Below the pieces are notes generated by a model. It did no database searches and was not told the origin of the DNA. It was given only the letters and a program-made list of their open reading frames with translations. A stretch of 61,294 nucleotides of DNA from an uncultured Bacteroidota bacterium (GTDB lineage: Bacteria > Bacteroidota > Bacteroidia > Flavobacteriales > Flavobacteriaceae), in the NCBI GenBank assembly GCA_902514625.1, contig CABXRK010000004.1:1-61294 (forward strand), read 5' to 3'. The translations under genes and the position numbers were made by a program. Below, in pieces: positions 20,840 through 30,900 of the stretch (the stretch's first letter is position 1; every line of letters begins with the position of its first letter).

Positions 20840-23047
20840 ATGAATTCATTAAATAAAATTTTTTTATTTATATTATCTATTTCATTCTTCTTAGCTTATA
20901 ATCAAGAAAAAAAAGAAATTTTCGCCTCTTATACCGAAGAAAAAATTGTGTTGGATGGGATCCAAAATGAGATTTCATGGAAAAAAAAGAAAATGGTTAG
21001 AGATAGTTTTTTTCAATTTATTCCTGTTCCGGAAAGCAAAGGATCTTCAATGAATGAATTTAAAATTATTTATGATAAAAAAAATATTTATGTTTTTGCA
21101 AAACTATTCAGCGAGGCAAAAAAAATTAGTGTTCCATCTCTTGAGCGAGATTGGAAAATTAGAGGCTCTGATGGATTTTTAATATTATTTGACACATATA
21201 AAGATGGATCTAATGCATTTTGGTTTGAATCAAATTCTGTTGGTGTAAAAAAAGATGCATTAGTTTCTAATGGAGGGCAAAGATTTGAGAGTGACGTTGA
21301 CTTTTCATGGGATATAAAATGGGATGTTAAATCGTCTCCTGGAGAAGGATACTACAATCTTGAATTTAAAATCCCTTTTAGCTCTTTAAAATTTCCTGAG
21401 GGATCTACTAAATGGAAAGTTCAATTTTTCAGAGCTGACAATTATAACAGTGAATTTAATTCATGGACTCTTATTCCTAAGGGACAAACGCCAGTTAATT
21501 TAGCTTTTCATGGTGATCTTATTTTTGATAAACCTTTAGGAAGTTCTAAAAGTCCATTAATTCTAATACCCTATTCAAATGGATTAATTTCAAAAAACTA
21601 TGAAAAAAATTATAATTATAGTGATTTAGCATTAGGTGTAGATGCAAAAATATCTATTGGAAACGGGATGGATTTAGACTTAACTTTAAACCCCGACTTT
21701 TCTCAAGTCGAGGTTGATGATCAAATAATTAATCTAACTAGATTTGAAGTTAATTTACCTGAAAAAAGACAATTTTTTATTCAAAACAGTGACTTATTTT
21801 CAAGCTTTGGTGATTCAAGAGATTCTAGAACTTTTTTTTCTAGAAGAATTGGTGTTGCTAAAGATGATGATGGAAATACAATCGAAAATAGAATATTAGC
21901 GGGCGTAAGACTTAGTGGAAAGTTAAACAATAATTTAAGACTAGGATTTTTAAATATGCAAACTGAAGAAGACGCAAAAAACAATATTAACGCTAACAAC
22001 AATATGGTTTTTGCTCTTCAACAAAAGGTTTTTTCAAGGTCCAATATAAGTCTTTTATTTATTAATAGAGAAAAAACTGGAAATTCAAATCTAAACAATG
22101 ATCAAGAAAAATTTAACAGAATTGTAGGTATTGACTATAATTTGAGATCAAAAGATTCAAAATGGTCAGGTAAACTTTTCTATCATAACTCATTAAACGA
22201 ACAAAAGAAAAACAATTCTTACTCAACAGGCTTAAATCTTTTTTTAAATACGAGAAATCATGGGTTATACATTAAATCAATTAGATTAGGTGAAGGTTTT
22301 CAATCTGATCTTGGATTTATAAGAAGAAATGGAATTTTCAAACAATTCTTAAGATATGAGAGAAGATTTTGGATAGAATCCGATAGAATAACTAATATAA
22401 GTATTACAAATAACATTAGATATATTACAAAGCCAAATGAGAACTCTTTAATTACTGATAGGGACTATTCTATAGGTTTTGAAATAAACTATAAGAATTT
22501 ATCAAATTTTGAATTTGAATTTAGTTTCCCATACACCTATCTAGACAACGATTTTAATGTTACAAGAAAAGATGGAGCAGTTCCAATTCCAATTGGAGGT
22601 TATAATTATCCGAATTATGGAATATCATTTAGAAATAGTTTTTTTAAAAAATTCTCTTATTTTTTAGCAGTTGACGGAGGTCAATTTTTTAATGGCTCAA
22701 AAAAATCCTTTCAAACTAAATTAGCTTACAGAATTGAACCTTTTATTCAAGCCAGTATGAATTTAAGCTATGATAAAATTAAATTGCCTAAACCATATGA
22801 CTCAGCTGATTTATGGTTAATAGGCCCCAAAATAACTTTTACATTTAATAAACAACTTTTTTGGTATAATTTAATTCAATACTCTAGTGTAGCAGAAAAT
22901 TTTGGAGTTAATTCCAGATTAAAATGGAGGTTTGCACCTTTATCTGATCTATATTTAGTTTATAATGATAATTACTTTGCGTCAAATATTTTTGCGCCTA
23001 AAATAAGAAGTCTTACTTTTAAACTTAGTTATTGGTTTAATTTGTAA
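20840..23047 (+). CDS. DUF5916 protein with a CBM9-like domain, outer-membrane associated
   Basis: 735 residues with an N-terminal signal peptide (KIFLFILSISFFLAYNQ). A family-9 carbohydrate-binding-like domain lies at about residues 30-215: IVLDGIQNEISWKK, FKIIYDKKNIYVFAKL, DGFLILFDTYKDG. The rest is DUF5916, beta-strand rich and ending in an aromatic residue pattern (KLSYWFNL) that suggests an outer-membrane barrel. Proteins of this type are common in marine flavobacteria, often near peptidases or polysaccharide genes; their function is unknown. The next gene begins 2 nt after the stop, so the two are probably cotranscribed. Confidence 0.8.
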   Translation: MNSLNKIFLFILSISFFLAYNQEKKEIFASYTEEKIVLDGIQNEISWKKKKMVRDSFFQFIPVPESKGSSMNEFKIIYDKKNIYVFAKLFSEAKKISVPSLERDWKIRGSDGFLILFDTYKDGSNAFWFESNSVGVKKDALVSNGGQRFESDVDFSWDIKWDVKSSPGEGYYNLEFKIPFSSLKFPEGSTKWKVQFFRADNYNSEFNSWTLIPKGQTPVNLAFHGDLIFDKPLGSSKSPLILIPYSNGLISKNYEKNYNYSDLALGVDAKISIGNGMDLDLTLNPDFSQVEVDDQIINLTRFEVNLPEKRQFFIQNSDLFSSFGDSRDSRTFFSRRIGVAKDDDGNTIENRILAGVRLSGKLNNNLRLGFLNMQTEEDAKNNINANNNMVFALQQKVFSRSNISLLFINREKTGNSNLNNDQEKFNRIVGIDYNLRSKDSKWSGKLFYHNSLNEQKKNNSYSTGLNLFLNTRNHGLYIKSIRLGEGFQSDLGFIRRNGIFKQFLRYERRFWIESDRITNISITNNIRYITKPNENSLITDRDYSIGFEINYKNLSNFEFEFSFPYTYLDNDFNVTRKDGAVPIPIGGYNYPNYGISFRNSFFKKFSYFLAVDGGQFFNGSKKSFQTKLAYRIEPFIQASMNLSYDKIKLPKPYDSADLWLIGPKITFTFNKQLFWYNLIQYSSVAENFGVNSRLKWRFAPLSDLYLVYNDNYFASNIFAPKIRSLTFKLSYWFNL

Positions 23048-23049
23048 AA

Positions 23050-23754
23050 ATGAAAAAAATACTTTTCAAATTTATTTTTATTTCTATAATATTATTGGGA
23101 TGTAATAACTCCAATAATAAATCTATGAATATTAGTGGCTCGATAAAAGGTTTAAAAAAAGGAACTCTATATCTTCAAAAATTAAAAGATTCATCTTTAA
23201 TAAATGTTGATTCATTCAAAGTTAATGGTCAAAAAAATTATTTTTTAGCTGACAATATTATTGATTCTGAAATGTATTACTTATACCTAAACAAAGAAGA
23301 TGGAGACACTCTAAATGATAGAATTTCATTTTTTGGTGAAAAAGGGAATATTAAAATAAATACTCTCTTGACAACTTTTGAAAGTAGTGCTAAAATATAT
23401 GGTTCTGAAAATAATTTAATTTGGGAAGAATACAATTCTATGATTAGAAAATTTAATTCAAAAAATCTTGAAATCATTAAAGAATATATTAATAAAAAAG
23501 ATATTGTTCCAGATAAAGAAAGATTAGAAATCTTTGAAAATGAATCCAATAACCTTCTAAAAAGAAGATATTTGTTTTCATTAAATTTTGCTTCACTTCA
23601 CAGTAATAAAACCATAGCTCCTTATATTGCGCTTTATGAAGTTCCCGATGCAAATCCAAGATTATTGGATACTCTATATTCTAACTTGTCAGAAGAGGTT
23701 AAAAATTCAAAATATGGAAAAATTTTTGGTCTCCATTTAAATAAAATAAAATAA
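23050..23754 (+). CDS. DUF4369 lipoprotein without a thioredoxin domain
   Basis: A lipoprotein signal peptide with lipobox LLGC (Cys18) leads into a DUF4369 domain (ISGSIKGLKKGTLYLQKLKDS, then SFKVNGQ). A helical region with many Lys/Glu/Asn residues follows. In many Bacteroidota proteins DUF4369 is followed by an AhpC/TSA thioredoxin-like domain of about 130 residues; here the protein ends at 234 with no CxxC motif. Short DUF4369 proteins exist, so this need not be a truncation. It is probably cotranscribed with the DUF5916 gene. Confidence 0.75.
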   Translation: MKKILFKFIFISIILLGCNNSNNKSMNISGSIKGLKKGTLYLQKLKDSSLINVDSFKVNGQKNYFLADNIIDSEMYYLYLNKEDGDTLNDRISFFGEKGNIKINTLLTTFESSAKIYGSENNLIWEEYNSMIRKFNSKNLEIIKEYINKKDIVPDKERLEIFENESNNLLKRRYLFSLNFASLHSNKTIAPYIALYEVPDANPRLLDTLYSNLSEEVKNSKYGKIFGLHLNKIK

Positions 23755-23755
23755 A

Positions 23756-24028
23756 TTATTTAGTCAATTTATCCAATTTTTTATATAAATCTTCAATATC
23801 AATTTTAAATTCTTTTTGAATTTCCTTAAAATATTTTTTTCCTTTTTCCTTAGATGGGTTATTGATTTTATCAATATATTGATCAAATAAACTTATAGAA
23901 TTATCAATTAATTTATTGCTTTTCTTAAAATCAATATCAGGATTAGATATTTCAAAAATATATACATCTTCTATTAATCCTCCAATAACTGAATTTATAT
24001 CCCTTTTTAAATGTCTTATACTTGCCAT
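23756..24028 (-). CDS. Conserved small flavobacterial protein of unknown function
   Basis: Ninety residues, all-helical in appearance, beginning MASIRHLKRDINSVIGGLIEDVYIFE. I recognise the pattern (a MASI-R-LK-DIN start) as a short protein conserved in flavobacteria, without an assigned function. It has no signal peptide or membrane segment. Its stop faces the stop of the DUF4369 gene with 1 nt between them. Confidence 0.65.
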   Translation of the reverse strand: MASIRHLKRDINSVIGGLIEDVYIFEISNPDIDFKKSNKLIDNSISLFDQYIDKINNPSKEKGKKYFKEIQKEFKIDIEDLYKKLDKLTK

Positions 24029-24066
24029 AGTTAATTCTTACATTTTTTAAATTTACAATAAACTTT

Positions 24067-25035
24067 TCACAGATGAATATGAAAAAACTTTACATTTACC
24101 CCTTCTAAAAGAATATTATTAATTTCTGCAGGCAGAAACAATGTTGATGCGAAATCTAAAGATATTTTTTTTTGCTGATAATTATAAATTAATTCTCCCT
24201 GAACACATATTATTACACTAAATGAATCTAACGAAAGAAGATTTAAATTCAATTTACCATCTAAATGAAAAATATTAATTTTAAAAAAATCAGAATTAAC
24301 TAGTAAAGATTTTCCATTAGCTTTTAAATCAAAATTAATATTAAAATCAGTGTTATCAAGTTTTATGACTTTATCAGCTAATTCAGTGTGAAGTTCTCTT
24401 TTATTTCCATTTTCATCTTTTCTGTCATAATCATATATTCTATATGTTATATCAGATGATTGCTGTATTTCAAGAAGGACTATATCTTTACCAATAGCAT
24501 GAACAACACCAGGATTTATAATAAAAGCATCCCCTCTAGATACATTTTTAAAATTAAGAATTTCTTTAAGGGTATTGTTTTTTAAGTGAGTTTTATATTT
24601 TTTTTTTGTAATATTTTCTTTAAAACCAACAATCAAATTTGATTCTTTTTCAGCGTCAATAACATACCACATTTCTTTCTTGCCAAAAGAGCCGTGATTT
24701 TTTTTAGCAAATTTATCATCTGGATGTAATTGTAATGATAAATCTAATTTGGCATCAATAAATTTTATTAAGATTGGAAAGTTATTCCCAAATTTTTTAT
24801 ATACTGACTCTCCTAATAATCTACCTTTGTATGCTTTAATTAAATCATCAAATGATTTTCCAAATAAAGGACCTGATGAAACTTTTGAAATAGAATTAGG
24901 TATTGCAGACAGTTCCCAACTTTCTCCAATTTTTTCTCCATCAAAAGGTTTGTTTAATTTTTTTTTTAAATTATCTCCACCCCAAATCCTTTTTTTAGGT
25001 TGAGGAATAAATTTAATAGGAGGGATTAATTTCAT
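24067..25035 (-). CDS. manA: Mannose-6-phosphate isomerase, class I small type
   Basis: Interconverts mannose-6-phosphate and fructose-6-phosphate; a zinc cupin enzyme. Visible motifs are PQPKKRIWGGDNL at the start, the zinc site LQLHPDD with KKEMWYVIDA, INPGVVHAIG and EIQQSSDITYRIYDYDR. The length of 322 residues fits the short class I enzymes of Firmicutes and Bacteroidota. It is 10 nt after the queD-like gene, in an idi-queD-manA set with no obvious common pathway. Confidence 0.92.
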   Translation of the reverse strand: MKLIPPIKFIPQPKKRIWGGDNLKKKLNKPFDGEKIGESWELSAIPNSISKVSSGPLFGKSFDDLIKAYKGRLLGESVYKKFGNNFPILIKFIDAKLDLSLQLHPDDKFAKKNHGSFGKKEMWYVIDAEKESNLIVGFKENITKKKYKTHLKNNTLKEILNFKNVSRGDAFIINPGVVHAIGKDIVLLEIQQSSDITYRIYDYDRKDENGNKRELHTELADKVIKLDNTDFNINFDLKANGKSLLVNSDFFKINIFHLDGKLNLNLLSLDSFSVIICVQGELIYNYQQKKISLDFASTLFLPAEINNILLEGVNVKFFHIHL

Positions 25036-25045
25036 TATATATATT

Positions 25046-25453
25046 TTACCCAGAATATTTTACAAAATTTCTTGGAGTTTCAAATAAAATTACCTCCAAT
25101 TCCAAATTTTTTTTTAAATGATTTTTAATTCTATTATATATAACAACAACAATGTTTTCAGATGTCGGAATTAATTCCTTAAATTCTTTAACATCTTTAT
25201 TAAGATTTTTATGATCAAAATCATTTTCTATATAAATTTTGATGATTTTTTTTAATTCTTTTATATCCATAACAAAACCAGTTTGAGGATCAATTTCACC
25301 AGTAACACTAACAATTAGCTCATAATTATGTCCATGATAATTAGGATTAGAACATTTTCCAAAAACACTTTTGTTTTTAGTATCTGTCCAATCTTTTCTA
25401 TACAATCTATGAGCTGCATTAAAATGAGCCTTTCTACTTACCGTTACTATCAT
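25046..25453 (-). CDS. queD: 6-carboxytetrahydropterin synthase / PTPS family protein
   Basis: A T-fold enzyme of 135 residues. The zinc ligands are His in FNAAHRL and the pair in NYHGHNYEL. The catalytic region has KCSNPNYHGH, DHKNLNKDV and PTSENIVVVIY, and the end VILFETPRNFVKYSG is normal. QueD makes 6-carboxytetrahydropterin from dihydroneopterin triphosphate for queuosine. Pyruvoyl-tetrahydropterin synthases share the fold, so the exact product is inferred. The start codon overlaps the idi stop by 4 nt. Confidence 0.85.
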   Translation of the reverse strand: MIVTVSRKAHFNAAHRLYRKDWTDTKNKSVFGKCSNPNYHGHNYELIVSVTGEIDPQTGFVMDIKELKKIIKIYIENDFDHKNLNKDVKEFKELIPTSENIVVVIYNRIKNHLKKNLELEVILFETPRNFVKYSG

Positions 25454-25974
25454 AATAAAAATTTAAACTTTTCAAAAAAATCATTAATAATTATTTTTAA
25501 CCAAGCAGTATAATTGTTTGGATTTGCTTCTACATCTTTTTTTATTTCATCTAAAGACATCCACTTCCAATCTTCTGCTTCTATTAAATTTAATTTAGGA
25601 GAATTATTATAACTTCCAATTAAAACATAATCAAATTCATATTCAACTAATCCATTTTCAAAAGATTCCTTGTAAATGAAATTAAATAATTCTTTAAGGT
25701 CAGTTTGAAAACCCATTTCATCATTTAATCTTCTCAAACCAGCTGAAATTATAGATTCATTATTTCTTGGATGGCTACAACAAGTATTAGTCCATAAACC
25801 AGGAGAATGATATTTATTTAAAGCTCTTTTTTGAAGCATTATTTCATTTTTATCATTAAAAATAAAAACAGAAAAAGCTCTATGTAACAAACCTTTTTGG
25901 TGAGCCTCCATTTTAGGCATTAAACCAATAAATTTATCATTCTTATCAACTAAAACTACATTTTCTTCAATCAT
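25450..25974 (-). CDS. idi: Isopentenyl-diphosphate delta-isomerase, type I
   Basis: Nudix-fold enzyme that interconverts IPP and DMAPP for isoprenoid synthesis. It has HQKGLLHRAFSVFIF, QKRALNKYHSPGLWTNTC, the catalytic Cys/His region CCSHPR, the Nudix-like helix AGLRRLNDEMGF and the catalytic Glu region LVEYEFDYVLIG. The length of 174 residues is normal. A TAATTTTG box ends 5 nt before the ATG. The gene overlaps queD by 4 nt. Confidence 0.94.
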   Translation of the reverse strand: MIEENVVLVDKNDKFIGLMPKMEAHQKGLLHRAFSVFIFNDKNEIMLQKRALNKYHSPGLWTNTCCSHPRNNESIISAGLRRLNDEMGFQTDLKELFNFIYKESFENGLVEYEFDYVLIGSYNNSPKLNLIEAEDWKWMSLDEIKKDVEANPNNYTAWLKIIINDFFEKFKFLL

Positions 25975-25979
25975 GTTTT

Positions 25980-25987
25980 CAAAATTA
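25980..25987 (-). promoter_or_regulatory. -7 box immediately upstream of idi
   Basis: TAATTTTG on the minus strand fits TAnnTTTG, with five bases to the idi ATG. It lies in the 95-nt divergent gap shared with prfC. The predicted transcript is leaderless or nearly so. Confidence 0.5.
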
Positions 25988-26046
25988 CCGATTTATTCTT
26001 AAAAAAGCTATTCTATTAATTCTACTAATAGTTTAATTTATAGTAG

Positions 26047-26054
26047 TATTTTTG
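26047..26054 (+). promoter_or_regulatory. -7 box upstream of prfC
   Basis: TATTTTTG, an exact TAnnTTTG match, 15 nt before the prfC ATG. The -33 element is not clear. Confidence 0.45.
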
Positions 26055-26069
26055 AAAAGTTTTTTAAAA

Positions 26070-27653
26070 ATGTTAAAAGAAGAAATATTAAAAAGAAGGA
26101 CATTTGGAATAATCTCACATCCAGATGCCGGAAAGACAACTTTAACTGAAAAGTTGCTTTTATATGGAGGTGCAATCCAAGAAGCAGGAGCAGTAAAATC
26201 AAATAAGATAAAAAAAGGAGCTACAAGTGATTTCATGGAGATTGAAAAACAAAGAGGGATTTCTGTTGCAACATCTGTATTAGCTTTTTTATATAAAAAC
26301 AAAAAAATTAATATTCTTGATACACCAGGTCATAAAGATTTTTCAGAAGAGACTTTTAGAACATTAACAGCTGTTGACAGTGTCATTGTAGTAATAGATG
26401 TAGCTAAAGGTGTTGAAAAACAAACTGAAAAACTAGTTGAAGTATGTAGAATGAGAAAAATTCCTATCATTGTTTTTGTAAACAAATTAGATCGAGAGGG
26501 TAAAGATGCTTATGATCTATTGGATGAAATAGAAAAAAAATTAAAACTAAAAATTTCACCTTTAACTTTTCCTATTGGAATGGGAATTGACTTTAAAGGG
26601 ATTTATAATCTTTGGGAAAGAAATATAAATGTTTTTCTAACAGAAGAAAAACAAAAAATAAGCAAAACCAATTTATTTAATTCATTAGAAGATAATAAAC
26701 TAACCGATTTGATTAGTGAAAAATCCTTAAAAACACTTAAAGAAGATCTAGAATTATTGGAAACTGTTTATCCTAAGTTCAGTGAAGAAGAATATCTAAA
26801 AGGTGATCTTCAACCTGTTTTTTTTGGATCTGCATTAAATAACTTCGGTGTTAAAGAATTATTAGATTGTTTTATTAATATAGCACCCCCTCCACGTCCA
26901 AAGGAATGCGAGGAGCGTATTGTAAATCCAGAAGAAAATGTGTTTTCTGGATTTGTTTTCAAAATTCACGCAAACATGGATCCAAATCATAGAAATAGAA
27001 TTGCTTTTATAAAAGTTGTGTCAGGTAAATTTGAAAGAAACACCCCATACCTACATGTAAGACTCAAGAAAAAATTTAAATATTCTAGTCCTAATGAATT
27101 TTTTGCTAATAAAAAACAAATAATTAATACTTCGTTTCCAGGTGATATTATAGGTCTGCATGATACAGGTAATTTTATAATTGGGGATACCATTACATCA
27201 GGAGAAAAAATCAATTTTAAAGGGATCCCTAGTTTTTCTCCTGAACACTTTAAATACATAAACAATGAGGATGCTATGAAATCAAAACAATTAAATAAAG
27301 GAATTGATCAATTAATGGATGAAGGAGTGGCTCAATTATTTATCCTATCACTAAATAATAGAAAAATTATTGGTACAGTAGGAGCTCTTCAATATGATGT
27401 AATCAAATATAGACTTGAACATGAATATGGTGCTAAATGTAGTTATGAAAATGTAAATTTCTACAAAGCTTGTTGGGTAGAATCAATTGATGAAAAATCA
27501 GAAGAATTCATCGAATTTAAAAGAACAAAAAATAAATTTCTAGGAAAAGACAAATTAAATAAATTAGTTTTTTTTGCTGATTCTCTATTTACATTACAAA
27601 TGACAAAGGAAAAGTTTCCAAAAATAAAATTCCACATAAATTCAGAATTTTAA
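26070..27653 (+). CDS. prfC: Peptide chain release factor 3
   Basis: RF3 is the GTPase that recycles RF1/RF2 after termination. The G domain has ISHPDAGKTTLTEKL, the effector region GATSDFMEIEKQRGIS, DTPGHKDFSEETFRTL and NKLDREGKDAYDLLDE, all typical of RF3 rather than EF-G. The ATG at 26070 gives 527 residues; the in-frame TTG at 26052 lies over the promoter box and is unlikely. Its stop codon directly abuts the stop of the convergent DUF3467 gene, with no base between. Confidence 0.95.
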   Translation: MLKEEILKRRTFGIISHPDAGKTTLTEKLLLYGGAIQEAGAVKSNKIKKGATSDFMEIEKQRGISVATSVLAFLYKNKKINILDTPGHKDFSEETFRTLTAVDSVIVVIDVAKGVEKQTEKLVEVCRMRKIPIIVFVNKLDREGKDAYDLLDEIEKKLKLKISPLTFPIGMGIDFKGIYNLWERNINVFLTEEKQKISKTNLFNSLEDNKLTDLISEKSLKTLKEDLELLETVYPKFSEEEYLKGDLQPVFFGSALNNFGVKELLDCFINIAPPPRPKECEERIVNPEENVFSGFVFKIHANMDPNHRNRIAFIKVVSGKFERNTPYLHVRLKKKFKYSSPNEFFANKKQIINTSFPGDIIGLHDTGNFIIGDTITSGEKINFKGIPSFSPEHFKYINNEDAMKSKQLNKGIDQLMDEGVAQLFILSLNNRKIIGTVGALQYDVIKYRLEHEYGAKCSYENVNFYKACWVESIDEKSEEFIEFKRTKNKFLGKDKLNKLVFFADSLFTLQMTKEKFPKIKFHINSEF

Positions 27654-27965
27654 CTAAGCTTCACCTGTAGGACCAAAATTTAAAGGAACTTGAAGCTGAT
27701 CAAGATTTTTAATTTCTCCATTCTTCTTTTCAAATCGATTAATGTTTTCAGCTAAAGCATCTCTCAAACGCTTTGCATGTTGAGGAGTTAATATTATTCT
27801 TGACTTAACCTTAGCTTTAGGTGCTCCAGGCATCAAAGAAACAAAATCGATTATAAACTCAGAAATGGAATGATTAATAATAGCTAAATTAGAATACGTT
27901 CCTTCAGCAATATTTTGATCTAACTCAATGTCAATTTTTTTATCTTTTTCTTTTTTTTCAGTCAT
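27654..27965 (-). CDS. DUF3467 family protein
   Basis: 103 residues with the DUF3467 core ([49 protein letters not shown]). This small protein family is conserved directly after rpoC in Bacteroidota; its function is not known to me. Its start codon overlaps the rpoC stop by 8 nt, so it is translationally coupled to the RNA polymerase operon. A role in transcription is an inference from position only. Confidence 0.85.
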   Translation of the reverse strand: MTEKKEKDKKIDIELDQNIAEGTYSNLAIINHSISEFIIDFVSLMPGAPKAKVKSRIILTPQHAKRLRDALAENINRFEKKNGEIKNLDQLQVPLNFGPTGEA

Positions 27966-30900
27966 CAGTATAATTTAACTCTTGTTCGCCAATTAATAAA
28001 CTTGTATACTCATCTTTAGAGCCGACAATAATATTATCGTATTCTCTTAAACCAGTCCCAGCAGGAATTTTATGACCAACAATTACATTTTCTTTTAGCC
28101 CCTCTAAAAAGTCCACTTTACCATTAACAGCGGCTTCATTTAAAACCTTAGTAGTTTCCTGAAAAGATGCTGCTGAGATAAATGATTTAGTTTGAAGAGA
28201 AGCTCTTGTAATACCCTGAAGTTCAGGAGTTGCAGTTGCAGGTTCAGCATCCCTAGCCTTTACTTCACTTTTTCCTTTCTGTTTTAAGATTGAATTCTCA
28301 TCCCTTAATTGACGAGAACTTATAACTTGACCAGGACTAAAATTTTCAGAATCACCTATTTCTTCGATAACTTTCTTTCCATACAAATTATCGTTTTCAT
28401 GCATAAAGTCATATCTGTGAATCAGTTGATTCTCTAGAAAAATTGTATCACCTGGATCAATTATTCTAACTTTTCGCATCATTTGTCGAACTACAACCTC
28501 AAAATGCTTATCATTTATTTTTACACCCTGTAACCTATAAACTTCCTGAACCTCATTAACTAAATATTGTTGAACTGCTGCGGGACCTTTAATCTTTAAA
28601 ATATCAACTGGTGAAATTGATCCATCAGAAAGTGGCATTCCAGCTTTAATAAAATCGTTCTCCTGAACTAAAATTTGATTTGAAAGTTTAACTAAATATT
28701 TTTTAATGTCCCCAAACTTTGACTCAACAATAATTTCTCTATTTCCCCTCTTAATTTTTCCAAAAGAAACTACGCCATCAATTTCACTAACAACAGATGG
28801 GTTTGAAGGATTTCTGGCTTCAAAAAGTTCTGTGACTCGAGGTAATCCACCAGTAATATCTCCTGACTTAGCAGATTTTCTTGGAATTTTTACAAGAATT
28901 GTTCCCTGCTTAATTTTTTGATTATCATCTACCATTAGATGTGCACCAACTGGTAAATTATATGATCTTAAAATGTTCCCTTTATTATCTTCGATTATTA
29001 AAGTAGGGATTATTTTTTTATTTCTAGATTCAGAAATAACTTTTTCCTTAAATCCTGTTTGTTCATCTATCTCTACTTGATAAGTTATCCCTTGTTCAAT
29101 ATTTTCATAAACTACTTTACCAGAAAATTCAGAAACAACAACGCCATTAAATGGATCCCATTGACATATAACTTCATCACGCTTAACTATATCACCATTT
29201 TCAATAAACAATGATGACCCATAAGGAATATTATTTGTACTTAAAATAGCTTTAGTCTTTTGATCAACTAAACGAATCTCAGTAGTTCTAGATATCACTA
29301 TTTTAATTTTTTTCCCTTCATTATCCTTACTATCAACAACCTTTAAATCGTCTATTTCAACTCTACCATCAAATTTAGCAACAATCTGATTTTCTTCAGA
29401 AACATTCCCAGCGACTCCTCCAACATGAAAAGTCCTCAAAGTCAATTGAGTTCCGGGCTCACCAATTGACTGAGCAGCAACAACTCCTACTGCCTCTCCC
29501 TTTTGAACCATTTTATTATTTGACAAATTCCTGCCATAGCATTTAACACAAACTCCTTTTTTAGCCTCGCAAGTTAATGGAGATCTAACTTGAACCGAAT
29601 CAATTAAAGAATCCTCTATAATAGAAGCAATTTCATCAGAAATTTCATCTCCAGCTTCTACATATAATTTCTTGTCCATTGGATTAATTATATCATATAA
29701 AGAGACTCTCCCTTTAATTCTATCAGATAAAGATTCTACTATTTCCTCATTCTTCTTAAGTGCTTTAACTTCAAGCCCTCTCAATGTGCCACAGTCTTCA
29801 ATATTAATTATAACATCTTGTGAAACATCAACAAGTCTTCTAGTCAAATAACCAGCATCAGCAGTTTTTAGAGCTGTATCTGCGAGACCTTTTCTAGCTC
29901 CGTGAGTAGATATAAAATACTCTAATATTGATAATCCTTCTTTAAAATTAGATAAAATAGGATTTTCAATAATTTCTCCTCCTCCAGCATTAGATTTTTT
30001 AGGTTTAGCCATTAATCCCCTCATTCCTGTTAATTGTCTAATTTGTTCTTTAGATCCTCTAGCACCAGAATCCAACATCATAAATACAGAATTAAATCCT
30101 TGCTCGTCTTCACTTATTCTTTTCATTGATAAACTAGTCAAATGTGAATTTGTAGAAGTCCATACGTCAATAATCTGATTATAACGTTCATTGTTTGTTA
30201 TTAAGCCCATATTATAATTACCCAGGATACCATCAACCTTAATATTTGCATCATCAATTAATGATTTTTTTTCTGGAGGAATAATTATATCTCCTAGACT
30301 AAAGGACAGACCTCCTTTAAATGCAAATCCATAACCCATGTCTTTAATTTTATCAAGGAAATCAGCTGTTTCAGGTACACTAGTAAATTTTAAAATTTTA
30401 CCAATAATTTCTCTCAAAGTTTTTTTAGTTAAAACTTCATTAAAAAAACCAGCCTTTTCCGGTACAACCTCATTAAACAAAACTCTACCAACAGTAGTAT
30501 CAATAATTTTATATTCGAATTTTCCAGCAGCATCATAAACCTTTATTCTAATTTTAATTGAGGCATTTAACTCAACTTTATTTTCATTATAAGCAATATG
30601 AACTTCTTCAGTTGAATAAAATGTAAGTCCTTCACCTAAAACTTTATTACTATCTATAGATTTTCTCTCCTTAGTCATGTAATATAAACCTAAAACCATA
30701 TCTTGAGAAGGTACGGTTACAGGAGCTCCATTTGCTGGATTTAAAATATTATGAGAAGCTAACATTAATAATTGAGATTCAAGAATCGCTTCAGGACCTA
30801 AAGGTAAATGAACAGCCATCTGATCGCCATCAAAATCAGCATTAAATGCAGTACAAACTAAAGGATGTAATTGAATTGCTTTACCTTCTATTAGTTTAGG

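Noticed and set aside
23050-23754. Truncated DUF4369-thioredoxin protein
   Set aside because: No thioredoxin-like sequence follows in any frame before the next gene, and stand-alone DUF4369 proteins of this length exist.
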